Notes: generated by a model from the letters alone, not told the origin. Shown: positions 25,954-34,402, numbered from the stretch's first letter. The stretch: DNA of 64,000 bases from Paenibacillus paridis (GCF_006345825.1 NZ_VCIX01000091.1:62001-126000); one strand, 5' to 3'. Translations and numbers: made by a program.

Positions 25954-27150
25954 ATGAATTATCATTTTTTTGTAGGCAACGATAACGGAAACAGCGAACA
26001 TGATCTGATCATTGACGGTAAGTTGATCCAACAGCCCAATGTCAATTGTACGGTGGACGAGCTCCCGTGGAGCGAGGAGCAATCGCCCGAGAGCTTTATC
26101 AAGAACTTGCAGGATCAGCTCGTCGTAACGATTGATTCGCCCGCTGCAAGACCAGGCATGTATTATGTCGGTAAGTTTGCTCTGGAGAGCGGCGAAATAT
26201 TGGACAACCTCCAAATCGGTATCGATATGAAGAGCGATATGGATCTGCCGGTGATCAATACGCTTGCACAAATTGCAGCGATGGCGGTTCAGAAGGCGTA
26301 TGAGGAAGAGAAGAAAATACCAGTGCAAATCGATGTTGAGGCCGATATGGCAACGGCCTTGCCTGTGACGCAGCACACGGATGAGACTTCCGCGAAGTTC
26401 GAGAAGCGCTTCACTTCTGGTACGCATCATGTGACGGTGCATTTGGGCATTCAGCGCGTTGCCGTGAAAATTGTATTCCCGTTCGCCAAGGTTGTACCTG
26501 AAGCGACACCGGTAATTTTCACCCTTCAGAAGGATTCGGCAGGCGGCTGGAGAGAAGGCGAGATCTTTGATGATTTCCTGCAATCCTACGGCATTGAGAA
26601 GAAATTTAACGGCAGCTATTTCAAAGATAAGCGGATTCTCCATATTGATATCGGCGACGGTTCGACGGAGTATCCGATTACAGAAGGCAATAAATTTTTG
26701 CGTCAATTCGTGCACGGCAGCCACCACGGCGCTGGTTATGCGATTGAAGAAGCGCTTCAGGAGTTTAATCGCTTGATTCATTTGCCGGATAGCCCGCGGC
26801 AGTTCTTCAGTGACGTGATTAAGAACCCGAAGCATAAATATCATGCTAGAGCTCTTAAAACGTTGAAGCGTCCACTGGAGAGCCAAGTCAGACAAATCGT
26901 ACAGCATGTGAAGAAACAGCTCACCAAAGCGCGTAATGAGATTGATCTGATCTGCGTATACGGCGGAGGAAGCATCCTCATGCGCTCGGTCCTTTATCCG
27001 CAGCTTAAGGAGCTTTGCGCGGAAAGAGAAATGCAGCTGCTATATATCCCGGCTGAGTATGCCGTACTTTTAAATGCGATGGGGCTTGATGCGTTTGTGC
27101 GGGGCAAAATTTACGAGGCGCTGAAAAACAAGGCGGTTCAGCCTGCATAA
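25954..27150 (+). CDS. ParM/StbA-like actin-family ATPase
   Basis: This 398-residue actin-superfamily protein has phosphate-1 motif FFVGNDNGNSEHDLII at residues 5-20, phosphate-2 motif HIDIGDGSTEYPITEG near 230-245, and adenosine motif CVYGGGS near 332. These place it with ParM/Alp filament-forming ATPases, not MreB or DnaK. Plasmid ParM pushes DNA apart when its filaments are capped by ParR bound to centromere repeats. ATG 25954 has AGGAGGAAAG upstream. A ParR-like gene follows after 54 bases and ends at a terminator, making a compact two-gene operon in a chromosomal setting. The cargo is unknown. Confidence 0.88.
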   Translation: MNYHFFVGNDNGNSEHDLIIDGKLIQQPNVNCTVDELPWSEEQSPESFIKNLQDQLVVTIDSPAARPGMYYVGKFALESGEILDNLQIGIDMKSDMDLPVINTLAQIAAMAVQKAYEEEKKIPVQIDVEADMATALPVTQHTDETSAKFEKRFTSGTHHVTVHLGIQRVAVKIVFPFAKVVPEATPVIFTLQKDSAGGWREGEIFDDFLQSYGIEKKFNGSYFKDKRILHIDIGDGSTEYPITEGNKFLRQFVHGSHHGAGYAIEEALQEFNRLIHLPDSPRQFFSDVIKNPKHKYHARALKTLKRPLESQVRQIVQHVKKQLTKARNEIDLICVYGGGSILMRSVLYPQLKELCAEREMQLLYIPAEYAVLLNAMGLDAFVRGKIYEALKNKAVQPA

Positions 27151-27204
27151 CAAAAGCAGCTCGATCTGGGGCATAATCTAACGGATTCTGGTAGGTGACT
27201 CTTG

Positions 27205-27561
27205 ATGAAGAAAACAAAGCTTCCCGGTGATAATATCAGCTTGAAGACGAAAAAAAACGAGGATCCTTTGGTGATGCAATGGTTGAATTCGCAAACCAAC
27301 CTCATGGACTCTCTGCGATATTTGGTGGAAAGCGAGATCGCGCAAAATGGCGTGCGCAACCTGCAGGCGTTTGTTCCCATGGAGCGAAATTTGCTTCAAG
27401 GCAGCTCCGGCTTGCCGCGGACAGAGGGCGATTTCTCTCCAAATACCGCAGCTTTAGCGCAAATGGCAGCCGCTTCCGAAGCGCCGCGAGAGGCAGTTTC
27501 TGTGCCTGAACCAGTAGTGGAAGAAGAGATAGATGACGACGATATTGAGGCATGGAGCTAG
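27205..27561 (+). CDS. ParR-like small DNA-binding partner
   Basis: This 118-residue protein has an N-terminal segment KKNEDPLVMQWLNSQTNLMD and SLRYLVESEIAQNGVRNLQ, the ribbon-helix-helix-like pattern of ParR adaptors encoded beside ParM-type actins. The rest is Pro/Ala/Glu-rich and ends in an acidic tail (EEEIDDDDIEAW) likely to be flexible; in ParR proteins the C-terminus contacts the filament. ATG 27205 lies eight bases after AGGTGA; a TTG three bases earlier is possible. Identity as ParR rests on this pattern and position, not on a measured match. Confidence 0.7.
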   Translation: MKKTKLPGDNISLKTKKNEDPLVMQWLNSQTNLMDSLRYLVESEIAQNGVRNLQAFVPMERNLLQGSSGLPRTEGDFSPNTAALAQMAAASEAPREAVSVPEPVVEEEIDDDDIEAWS

Positions 27562-27642
27562 AAAATATCACTTGATGATACTTGGTAATACCTAATATTG
27601 AGTAAATTTGGAGTTACTGGGGAATATATAATAACATTAAGT

Positions 27643-27680
27643 AATACCGAGAGACACTAAGTGTTTCTCGGTATTTTTGT
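27643..27680 (+). terminator. Terminator of the parM/parR-like operon
   Basis: ATACCGAGAGACAC pairs with GTGTTTCTCGGTAT around TAA, followed by TTTTTG. Confidence 0.88.
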
Positions 27681-27826
27681 GTGAAATACCAAACTTTTAT
27701 TTCGGGTTTACAGTTGAAAATGATGCTTTATAAAGAGCAATCCATAAGAAATGATAATCTCTTTAAACTGCTATAATGAGTTAGATAGTACCAATAATTG
27801 GATTTCAAACGAAAGGATGATGAAGA

Positions 27827-28213
27827 GTGGCTACGCTTAAACCGTTCTTATTTTCGGAGGACTCCCGAGCACAAGCTGACTTTTATATTGGAGCGCTTGG
27901 CGGCGAGATCCAGTCTGTTATGACGTTTGGAGACGGGCCGGAGCCTCATGGGGCAAATAAAGACAAAGTCATGCATATGTGCCTGACTGCTGGCGGGGTA
28001 ACCTTCTTTATGGCTGACTTGCTTGATCCCCTTACGCGCGGGAATGGCTTCAGCTTGAATTTATATTTCGAATCCGGTGATGAAGGCAGGGAAGCGTTCA
28101 ATAACCTCTCAGCAGGCGGCAACGTGTTGCACCCACTCGAGCCAGTATTTTGGGGCGGTATGTACGGACAATTAGAGGATAAATTCGGCGTTCAATGGAT
28201 GATCAGCTGCTGA
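27827..28213 (+). CDS. VOC-family protein (PhnB/glyoxalase-like)
   Basis: This 128-residue vicinal-oxygen-chelate protein has two beta-alpha-beta-beta-beta modules. The PhnB-like features are KPFLFSEDSRAQADFYIGALGGEI at the start and FWGGMYGQLEDKFGVQWMIS at the end. The start is GTG 27827, with GAAAGGATGATG upstream. Proteins of this group are often annotated as 3-demethylubiquinone-9 methyltransferase-like, but the function is unknown. It is monocistronic with a strong terminator. Confidence 0.88.
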   Translation: MATLKPFLFSEDSRAQADFYIGALGGEIQSVMTFGDGPEPHGANKDKVMHMCLTAGGVTFFMADLLDPLTRGNGFSLNLYFESGDEGREAFNNLSAGGNVLHPLEPVFWGGMYGQLEDKFGVQWMISC

Positions 28214-28243
28214 GCGCGCGACTTAAAGGCTATGTGAAATACC

Positions 28244-28286
28244 TAAATAGGCCGCAAGGGATGATCTCCCTGGCGGCCTATTTTGC
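28244..28286 (+). terminator. Terminator of the VOC gene
   Basis: AATAGGCCGC...GGG pairs with CCC...GCGGCCTATT, followed by TTG. The A-rich 5' flank could also serve transcription from the other side. Confidence 0.8.
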
Positions 28287-28403
28287 AATATAAGGCTTTT
28301 TATGTTGGGAACAATGAAGTAAGAGCAGCCTTATATTACGATGAGAAACGGTTAACCTCCTCTTGCAGAGGGCGGCGAAGCCGTTTCTCCTTGTGATTAC
28401 AGA

Positions 28404-29585
28404 TTAGTGCGCTAGCGCGAATAGACCGTGGATATGCGATAGGTAACGAATGTTGCTTGCTTCCTTCATAAGCGATGCAGGCAAACCTTTCAATTGTGTC
28501 GCGTTGCCGCCAATTGTGCCTACGCCGTCTTTGCGGCCAAGGCTTCCAAGCGTACCGGAGAATACCGGCACGAATTTGTCCATAACGCCGCCTTTAATTT
28601 GAACCGCTAGGTTGTAGCCTACCGTTTCGCCCATTTGCCAAGCAAGCTGAGCTGTTGGAGGGTAAGGACGGTCGCCTCCCTCTGGGAATACAACCGCGCA
28701 GTCGCCAGCCAGGAATACGTCAGCATGCGAAGTCGATTGCAAGGTTGGCGTAACGGTCGAACGGCCGCGGTCTTCTGCAAGGCCGCTGCTGCCGACAACA
28801 GGGTTGCCTTTTACGCCGCCAGTCCAGATGATCGTGCTGGATTCAATCGTACGTCCGTCTTTGAGGGATACAGAGCTTTTTGTAGCTTCCGTGATCGCTA
28901 CGCTCGTAATAAAGTTTACGCCGCGTTTCTCAAGGCTTGTTACGGCACGGTCAATCAACACTTTCGGGAAGATTGGCAGAACGGCTGGGCCGGCTTCTAC
29001 GCAATATAGCGAAATGTCATTGAAATCAATGCCTTTGCTGCGGCAAACTTCAGGAAGTCTGTCCGCGAATTCGCCTACAAGCTCAACGCCAGTCAAGCCG
29101 CCGCCGCCAACAACGATCGTTGCGTCTGCTTTGTTGCCTGATTTTTTGTAAGCGTCAAGACGATCCTCAACATGCTTGCGGATCTTGTTAGCATCGGCAA
29201 CGGATTTAAGAACAAGGCTGTTCTCTTCCAGTCCCGGGATACCAAAGTAGTTTGTTTCGCTGCCTAGGGCTACGACAAGCGTATCGTACTTTTGAACCTG
29301 GCCGCTTGCAAGAACGACTTGTTTATCGTCAGGTTTGATTTCTTTAACCGAATCAACGATGATATTAACGTGCTTGTCACCAAGAAGCTTGCTAAGCGGA
29401 AGTGCGACCGCTTGCTCAGCGATAGTGTCTCCTGCAAGTCTGTGCAGCTCGGTAATGATTTGGTGCGTAGGAAAACGGTTAACGATAGTAATGCTCGCTT
29501 CTGCTGGTGTCAAATGCTTGCGTGCTGTAAGAGCAGTAAGAAGACCGCCATAGCCGCCACCAAGAATTAAAATTTGCTTCGACAT
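28404..29585 (-). CDS. ndh: Type II NADH dehydrogenase
   Basis: This 393-residue single-subunit flavoprotein oxidises NADH and passes electrons to menaquinone at the membrane without pumping protons. It has the FAD-binding GGGYGGLLTA near residue 10, the NADH-binding IVVGGGGLTGVELVGE near 160, and the second FAD motif DVFLAGDCAV near 290. The AQ motif for quinone binding reads PPTAQLAWQMG. ATG 29585 is preferred over 29591 because GGAGG then lies six bases away. The preceding gene is DUF1641/yjlC, the same order as B. subtilis yjlC-ndh, and a Rex-like box precedes both. Confidence 0.93.
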   Translation of the reverse strand: MSKQILILGGGYGGLLTALTARKHLTPAEASITIVNRFPTHQIITELHRLAGDTIAEQAVALPLSKLLGDKHVNIIVDSVKEIKPDDKQVVLASGQVQKYDTLVVALGSETNYFGIPGLEENSLVLKSVADANKIRKHVEDRLDAYKKSGNKADATIVVGGGGLTGVELVGEFADRLPEVCRSKGIDFNDISLYCVEAGPAVLPIFPKVLIDRAVTSLEKRGVNFITSVAITEATKSSVSLKDGRTIESSTIIWTGGVKGNPVVGSSGLAEDRGRSTVTPTLQSTSHADVFLAGDCAVVFPEGGDRPYPPTAQLAWQMGETVGYNLAVQIKGGVMDKFVPVFSGTLGSLGRKDGVGTIGGNATQLKGLPASLMKEASNIRYLSHIHGLFALAH

Positions 29586-29621
29586 GTTCATCCTCCGTTC
29601 GTTCTATACGTATTCGGTGTA

Positions 29622-30062
29622 TTATGCTTTTTCGTTTTTGCGTTCGGACAATACGCTCAAGAAAGCTTGCGCAAAGCGTAGCGTTTTTTGAACTTCCGGA
29701 TCTTTTAGCATTTTCAACATAGCGAACAGGCCCACTGACGAACCAGCTGCCTCTTGTGAGCGCTCGCCAGCTTCCATAGCTGCAGTAGCGATACCTTTTG
29801 CTTTTTCTTGAACCGGTTTGACGAATTCACCGATACCTTGAGCGAAATCGTTGATCAACACTTTGTCTGTAGCAATGCCTTGCGCGAAGTCGTAAGCTTT
29901 TGTCATTAGCGTGACCATTTCAGCTAGCTTAGGAAGGTTGTCCACGAGCACAGTCAACGACTGTTGAACCTCCGGCTTCAATAACTGATCAAGTACATCT
30001 AACGTTTGCTTTTCTTCAACGAGGCTAGCTGCGACCTCTTGTCCAGCAGATGGTTGTGACAT
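29622..30062 (-). CDS. yjlC: DUF1641 protein (YjlC-like)
   Basis: This 146-residue helical protein holds the DUF1641 signature region at the C-terminus (GLFAMLKMLKDPEVQKTLRFAQAFLSVL) and repeats of amphipathic helices before it (LDVLDQLLKPEVQQSLTVLVDNLPKLAEM). In B. subtilis the homologue precedes ndh, and the arrangement is the same here with a 36-base gap. A role as an accessory or membrane-association partner of the NADH dehydrogenase is plausible but unproven. ATG 30062 has AAAGGAGG upstream. Confidence 0.88.
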   Translation of the reverse strand: MSQPSAGQEVAASLVEEKQTLDVLDQLLKPEVQQSLTVLVDNLPKLAEMVTLMTKAYDFAQGIATDKVLINDFAQGIGEFVKPVQEKAKGIATAAMEAGERSQEAAGSSVGLFAMLKMLKDPEVQKTLRFAQAFLSVLSERKNEKA

Positions 30063-30152
30063 ATTAGAATGTCCTCCTTTACGTAAATTTTGAAAGTAAG
30101 TTGTAGTCTCAATTGTGCCAGCCGCTAAAGGTAAGGATGCATCCTTAAAAGA

Positions 30153-30170
30153 TTGTTACACTTTTCACAT
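30153..30170. promoter_or_regulatory. Candidate Rex box upstream of yjlC-ndh
   Basis: TTGTTACACTTTTCACAT matches the Rex pattern TTGTGAA-N4-TTCACAA at 11 of 14 defined positions with correct spacing, about 90 bases before the yjlC start. Rex is the NADH/NAD sensor known to control this operon in B. subtilis, so the match is biologically sensible. The rest of 30171-30485 shows no gene or clear element. Confidence 0.6.
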
Positions 30171-30485
30171 AGTTTTACGAAAAAATGTCTGTGCGCACGT
30201 AACAGCCTCATCTCCCAAATACAGGAGATAGATGTGATAGCAGTATGACGTAATCGGATTCAAACCCTTTGCTTCTATTCTACATCGTTTTGGCCAAAAG
30301 TTAAAAAGAAATTTATAACTTTTCAAAAAAAATATTGCCTTTGCTTCCAAAGGGCGCTCAGAAGCTGCCAAAAGTCGATTTTTAACGGCGACGACTTCGA
30401 TTTTATCGGTATGACTACCTTTTAGTGTAATCTAATACAGCAGTTCATATGCAGTTACTTTTTATAGCGAGGAGCGAGAATACCT

Positions 30486-30809
30486 ATGCAGCCTTTTACA
30501 GAGAGAGTCATTCAAGTGATTAAAGCTATTCCAGAGGGCTCTGTGATGACCTATGGGCAAATTGCTGAGCAGGCGGGCAGCCGAAGAGCGGCGCGTCAGG
30601 TAGTCCGGATACTACATTCCTTAAGCGGCGCGCATAAGCTTCCCTGGCACCGGGTAGTGAATGCGAAGGGCGAGATTGCCATAAGGGACGTGGAATCACG
30701 CGATATACAAATCCTGTATTTAGACGGGGAAGGCGTACAGGTCAGCCGAGAGGGCACTGTTGATTTGGATAAGTACCGTTATTGCCCAGCTGAAGCGGAA
30801 CAAAGCTAG
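30486..30809 (+). CDS. Alkyltransferase-like (ATL) DNA-binding protein
   Basis: This 107-residue protein consists only of the DNA-binding domain of O6-methylguanine-DNA methyltransferase. The helix-turn-helix GSVMTYGQIAEQAGSRRAARQVVRIL is intact, but the PCHRV active site reads PWHRVV, so the acceptor Cys is Trp. That substitution defines ATL proteins, which bind O6-alkylguanine and channel it to nucleotide excision repair instead of repairing it directly. It is a single gene with its own terminator. Confidence 0.93.
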   Translation: MQPFTERVIQVIKAIPEGSVMTYGQIAEQAGSRRAARQVVRILHSLSGAHKLPWHRVVNAKGEIAIRDVESRDIQILYLDGEGVQVSREGTVDLDKYRYCPAEAEQS

Positions 30810-30838
30810 CCCTTCTTTTCGGATGAGCTAGCTTTGTA
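30803..30838 (+). terminator. Terminator of the ATL gene
   Basis: AAAGCTAGC overlaps the stop and pairs with GCTAGCTTT about 20 bases later. Confidence 0.7.
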
Positions 30839-30844
30839 TTTAGG

Positions 30845-32140
30845 CTACAAGTCTCTTCGAAGAGCTTTCAGCACATCGACTTCAGTAGCGCGGCGGGCAG
30901 GCCGCATGCCAGATAGAATAGCAATGCCGATGCTAATGGCTGCTGACACCCCTATTAACGAAAACGGGATATCGCTGAATACAAAATTCATCGGTTCGTT
31001 ACTCTCGTTTTGCTTGCTTAAAATAATCGGAATAAGCCGATTGGCTGCCAAGCTTACGCCGAATGCAACGATCGTGCCAATCAGTGTACCGACGATGCCG
31101 ATAAAGCTGCTCTCGATTAGAAAGATACTCCGGATTGAAGAAGGGGAAGCGCCAATAGCCTTCATAATACCAATGTCCTGTGTCCGCTCGGTAACGGCCA
31201 TCGTCATCGTATTATAAATGCCAATCGCTGCGATCAAGACGGCAATGGCTCCGACAAACAAGAGGCCAAGCTTCACGAAGAGGAAGACGGAATCCACCTT
31301 CGTCAGCTCGCTAGCGACAGAATAGGCATTGTAGCCTGCTTCCTTGATCGTTTTAGCGATGCCGGACACATGCTGCATATCATCGGCATACACAAGCACG
31401 TTCTGGTAATGATCAACGAGAGATTGCTCTTCCAAGGCCAGCAGAGGTTGAAGGGTTATAATGTTCCGTTGATCCATAATAACGCTCGCATCCTGCAGCC
31501 AGTTTTTGGCCGGCTCCTTCAGAATGCCAACCACAGTTGCTTTAAGCTCCATGGACGCTGGCTTGTTTCCCTCAGCGTCAACCGGTTGAGTTAACATCAT
31601 GCTAATTTCCTTATTTAGCACACTGGCTGAATAGGGCTTGTCCGGCTTGCCGGCTTGCAGGAGAGATTCGGCAAAATCATAACCAACGAGCATTTCGTTC
31701 GGGGCCAAGGGGAACCTTCCCTCGGAGAGCTCGAGCTTACCGTGCTTCTCGGCCTCCATCACCGTAAATACAGGAGAATAATCAGTCTCCCTGGCATAAT
31801 CGTCATACGTGTAGCGCGCGGATAGACTGACCATATTTTGCCTAACAACGGATGCCACATGGGGGATGCCCTCGAACTGCTTCACTTCCTCCATGGAATA
31901 AAGCGAAAAACCGTTGTCTGGCTCAGCGCTTGTATTTGTTTTTCCGTAGATGGAAACCTCCGTAATCTTGCCGAAAGAAGTAATCTCCTCCGTTATGCTC
32001 TTCTGAAAGCCAAAGCCGATGGAGGCTAGCACGACAAGAAAGCAGCAGCCCATAGCCGTTGCTAAGATCGTCATGAACAGCCTTGATTTGTTTCTCTTCA
32101 TATTTTGCTTCACAAAACGATATTTATCTTTCCATTTCAT
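30845..32140 (-). CDS. ABC transporter permease, MacB/FtsX family
   Basis: This 431-residue type VII ABC membrane protein has one N-terminal helix (LFMTILATAMGCCFLVVLASI), a large extracellular MacB-PCD domain (about residues 45-280), and three C-terminal helices with the FtsX signature around TERTQDIGIMKAIGASPSSIRSIFLIES and the closing MRPARRATEVDVLKALR. Such proteins couple ATP hydrolysis to work outside the membrane, often peptide-antibiotic efflux or lipoprotein handling. It follows its ATPase by 15 bases and is divergent from a MerR-TipAS regulator. Confidence 0.93.
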   Translation of the reverse strand: MKWKDKYRFVKQNMKRNKSRLFMTILATAMGCCFLVVLASIGFGFQKSITEEITSFGKITEVSIYGKTNTSAEPDNGFSLYSMEEVKQFEGIPHVASVVRQNMVSLSARYTYDDYARETDYSPVFTVMEAEKHGKLELSEGRFPLAPNEMLVGYDFAESLLQAGKPDKPYSASVLNKEISMMLTQPVDAEGNKPASMELKATVVGILKEPAKNWLQDASVIMDQRNIITLQPLLALEEQSLVDHYQNVLVYADDMQHVSGIAKTIKEAGYNAYSVASELTKVDSVFLFVKLGLLFVGAIAVLIAAIGIYNTMTMAVTERTQDIGIMKAIGASPSSIRSIFLIESSFIGIVGTLIGTIVAFGVSLAANRLIPIILSKQNESNEPMNFVFSDIPFSLIGVSAAISIGIAILSGMRPARRATEVDVLKALRRDL

Positions 32141-32155
32141 CAGTATTCTTCGCTC

Positions 32156-32845
32156 CTATCCAACGATTTGTCCGTTATGAATGGTGACCGAACGGTGTGC
32201 AATGGAAGCTACCTCGGCGTCATGTGTAATCATAAGAAACGTAGTACCCCAATCCCGATTCAATTGCCGAATGAAGTCCAGCACCGATTGCTCGGTCTCG
32301 CTGTCAAGGCTGCCCGTTGGTTCATCCGCTAGAATAAGGGCAGGGCGCAGCACCATGGCTCTTGCAATGCCGATCCGCTGCTGCTGCCCGCCCGATAACT
32401 CGCTGGGATAATAGTGCTGGTATTCCCCCATTCCTACGAGCTCCATCGTTTCTCTTACCCGCGCGGCACGTTCTTTCTCCTCAATTCCTTTCAGGGTTAG
32501 GGGCAGCTCAATATTTTGGAAGGCGGTCATGCTCGTGATTAGCTGAAAGCTCTGGAAAATAAAGCCCATATGGGCCAGCCGGAACTTCGACCACTGCACT
32601 TCGCTGTAGCTGCTCACTTCGGTGCCGTTGATACGGATACTGCCGCTTGTAGGTCTCATATATCCGGCGGCCAAGTTCAGTAGCGTGGATTTGCCGGAGC
32701 CGCTCCGACCGAGGACGGATACGATTTCTCCTGCTTGCACCACAAGATTTACGCGGTTTAGGACAGGAACGAGCTTCTCGCTGTCTTTTTTGCCAATTTG
32801 GAATTGATGGGATACGTTCTGTATGGCGATCAAATGAGTCAACAT
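32156..32845 (-). CDS. ABC transporter ATP-binding protein (LolD/MacB type)
   Basis: This 229-residue ATPase has Walker A LGRSGSGKST, the IFQSFQLITSMTAFQNIELPL Q-loop region, signature LSGGQQQRI, Walker B LILADEPTGSLD and switch His in MITHDAE. The pattern is that of MacB/LolD/YknY-type ATPases. ATG 32845 is immediately after GAAAGG, so an in-frame TTG a few codons in could be the true start. It forms the exporter with the following permease. No separate membrane-fusion gene is present, as is common for Gram-positive two-component versions. Confidence 0.93.
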   Translation of the reverse strand: MLTHLIAIQNVSHQFQIGKKDSEKLVPVLNRVNLVVQAGEIVSVLGRSGSGKSTLLNLAAGYMRPTSGSIRINGTEVSSYSEVQWSKFRLAHMGFIFQSFQLITSMTAFQNIELPLTLKGIEEKERAARVRETMELVGMGEYQHYYPSELSGGQQQRIGIARAMVLRPALILADEPTGSLDSETEQSVLDFIRQLNRDWGTTFLMITHDAEVASIAHRSVTIHNGQIVG

Positions 32846-32963
32846 CCTTTCTTGGCTTGCCGTCCATAGTAGGGCTAGCTATTGTAAGGAAGACGGTAAC
32901 GTATCCGAAAATGTAGCAGATTTTGATAATGGTTTAGCAATCATCATTCTTATACTTTGCTTA

Positions 32964-32994
32964 TTGACTCTCACGTTGCGTGATACCCTATAGT
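32964..32994 (+). promoter_or_regulatory. MerR-type promoter of the TipAS regulator
   Basis: TTGACT (32964-32969) and TATAGT (32989-32994) are separated by 19 bp, with the dyad TCACG-TTG-CGTGA (32971-32983) inside the spacer. This is the layout of promoters twisted open by MerR/TipA/Mta-type activators and suggests autoactivation. Confidence 0.8.
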
Positions 32995-33018
32995 GATGAA
33001 TAAGGGAGGCGAACAGCC

Positions 33019-33756
33019 ATGAAAGTAAAGGAAGTCGCGGATTTGGTCGGGATCAGCGTGCGCACGCTGCATCATTACGATGAGATCGGACTGCTTAAGC
33101 CGGGGAACATAACGGAAGCGGGCTACAGGCTTTACTCCGGACAGGAGCTTGAGCAGCTTCAGCAAATATTGTTTTTCCGAGAGCTGGGCTTTCCCTTGAA
33201 GAAGATAAAAGAAATACTGGACAGTCCTTCTTTTAACCGGGAAGAGGCCCTTCATTTGCAGCGCAAAATGCTGCTAGATAAGCAGCGTCAGGTGGAGCGG
33301 ATGATCAAAACCATTGACCGGACCATTCAGGACGCGAGAGGAGAAATTAAGATGACGAATGAGCAGAAATTTGAAGGCTTCAACTTCGACAGCAATCCCT
33401 ATGAGCAGGAGGCGCGCGAGCGTTGGGGGGAGGAAAGAGTAGATCAGGCCAATGCGAAGGTTCGCAAAATGAGCAAGCAAGAGCAAGAGAACTGGGCAAA
33501 TGGCATGAACGCCATTTATGAAAGGCTTGCAGCGCTTAGAGGTGAATCACCGGAATCGGTACCGTCCCAGGCTGCCATTCATGAATGGTTTGTTTATCTG
33601 AACCGAATGGGAAGCTATTCCCTTGAAGCCTTCCAAGGACTGGGCCAAATGTATGTTGATGATGAGAGGTTTACGAAAAACATTGACCAATTTGGCGAAG
33701 GGTTGGCAAAATTCATGCGTGATGCGATGGCCGTTTATGCCGTTAAGAACCAATAA
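33019..33756 (+). CDS. MerR-family regulator with TipAS domain
   Basis: This 245-residue activator has a MerR winged helix (MKVKEVADLVGISVRTLHHYDEIGLLKPG), a long dimerisation helix (residues about 75-115) and a C-terminal TipAS antibiotic-binding domain (about 120-245, with WGEERVDQANAKV and EWFVYLNR segments). TipAL of Streptomyces binds thiopeptides and Mta of B. subtilis activates multidrug exporters. The divergent MacB-type exporter is the obvious candidate target besides its own promoter. GGGAGG precedes ATG. Confidence 0.93.
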   Translation: MKVKEVADLVGISVRTLHHYDEIGLLKPGNITEAGYRLYSGQELEQLQQILFFRELGFPLKKIKEILDSPSFNREEALHLQRKMLLDKQRQVERMIKTIDRTIQDARGEIKMTNEQKFEGFNFDSNPYEQEARERWGEERVDQANAKVRKMSKQEQENWANGMNAIYERLAALRGESPESVPSQAAIHEWFVYLNRMGSYSLEAFQGLGQMYVDDERFTKNIDQFGEGLAKFMRDAMAVYAVKNQ

Positions 33757-33885
33757 ACAGGTTGCAGAGCAGAGGTGAAAGGTTACAGACTGGTTACAAT
33801 TAACTTTTTTTAATAAAGCCTAAATTGAATCCCACCTTCCGAACCTTTATTATGGTATAGACCAATCGGAAGGGAGATCAACCAA

Positions 33886-34344
33886 ATGACAACTGAACTA
33901 ACGCCTAGCAATGTAAGAAATTTTACCGTTTCCACTGAAATCTTTTATAATCCGAGCCTGGATATTTACTCGCAAATGATTTATATCGTGCTTAGCTCGA
34001 GCACGGTTGATTCTGCCTCGCTCACGATAGATGAGGTAGCGAAGAAAGGCCGCATGAGCACCAAAAATGCCATCAAAGCGATGCAAGCATTAGTTGATGA
34101 ACAGCTAATCCCACATAAATTGTTCCGCAAAATGATCGGTGAATTCCAGGATGACCGCTTGTCATGGGCAGCGAAAGGGCTGCTCACTTATTGCAAGGAG
34201 CATAGGGGAATTACACTGGAGGAGCTGCTTGCTCTCTCTGACCAATCCAGTGAGGACGAGCAAAGCATCCGGAAAGCGATCATGGAGCTGGAGAAAAACG
34301 GCTATCTGGAGGAGTTTCCAGAGCTGAGCAAGCTGGCAAACTAA
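33886..34344 (+). CDS. Winged-helix protein of unknown function
   Basis: This 152-residue soluble protein appears to hold two winged-helix units. The first (STEIFYNPSLDIYSQMIYIVLSS, then LTIDEVAKKGRMSTKNAIKAMQALVDEQLIP) resembles the N-terminal domain of phage or plasmid replication-initiator-like proteins. The second (LSWAAKGLLTYCKEHRGITLEELLALS, AIMELEKNGYLEEFP) is similar in layout. GGAAGGGAG precedes ATG and a strong terminator follows, so it is a real single-gene unit. No phage or plasmid genes are nearby. Function unknown; DNA binding is inferred. Confidence 0.75.
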   Translation: MTTELTPSNVRNFTVSTEIFYNPSLDIYSQMIYIVLSSSTVDSASLTIDEVAKKGRMSTKNAIKAMQALVDEQLIPHKLFRKMIGEFQDDRLSWAAKGLLTYCKEHRGITLEELLALSDQSSEDEQSIRKAIMELEKNGYLEEFPELSKLAN

Positions 34345-34350
34345 TTCATA

Positions 34351-34402
34351 GAGCAGGGACGTATACCGCTTGGCGGCTTCGTACGTTCCTGCTCTTTTTT
34401 TA
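34351..34402 (+). terminator. Terminator of the winged-helix gene
   Basis: GAGCAGGGACGTA pairs with TACGTTCCTGCTC, followed by seven T residues. Confidence 0.88.

Noticed and set aside
25780..26907. 375-codon minus-strand frame opposite the ParM-like gene
   Set aside because: It is a shadow of the actin gene, which has all ATPase motifs; the antisense product is rich in His, Arg and Leu and has no recognisable domain.
28341..28391. GAGAAACGG/CCGTTTCTC hairpin as the ndh terminator
   Set aside because: The stem is real, but there is no T-run on either strand, so terminator function is not supported.
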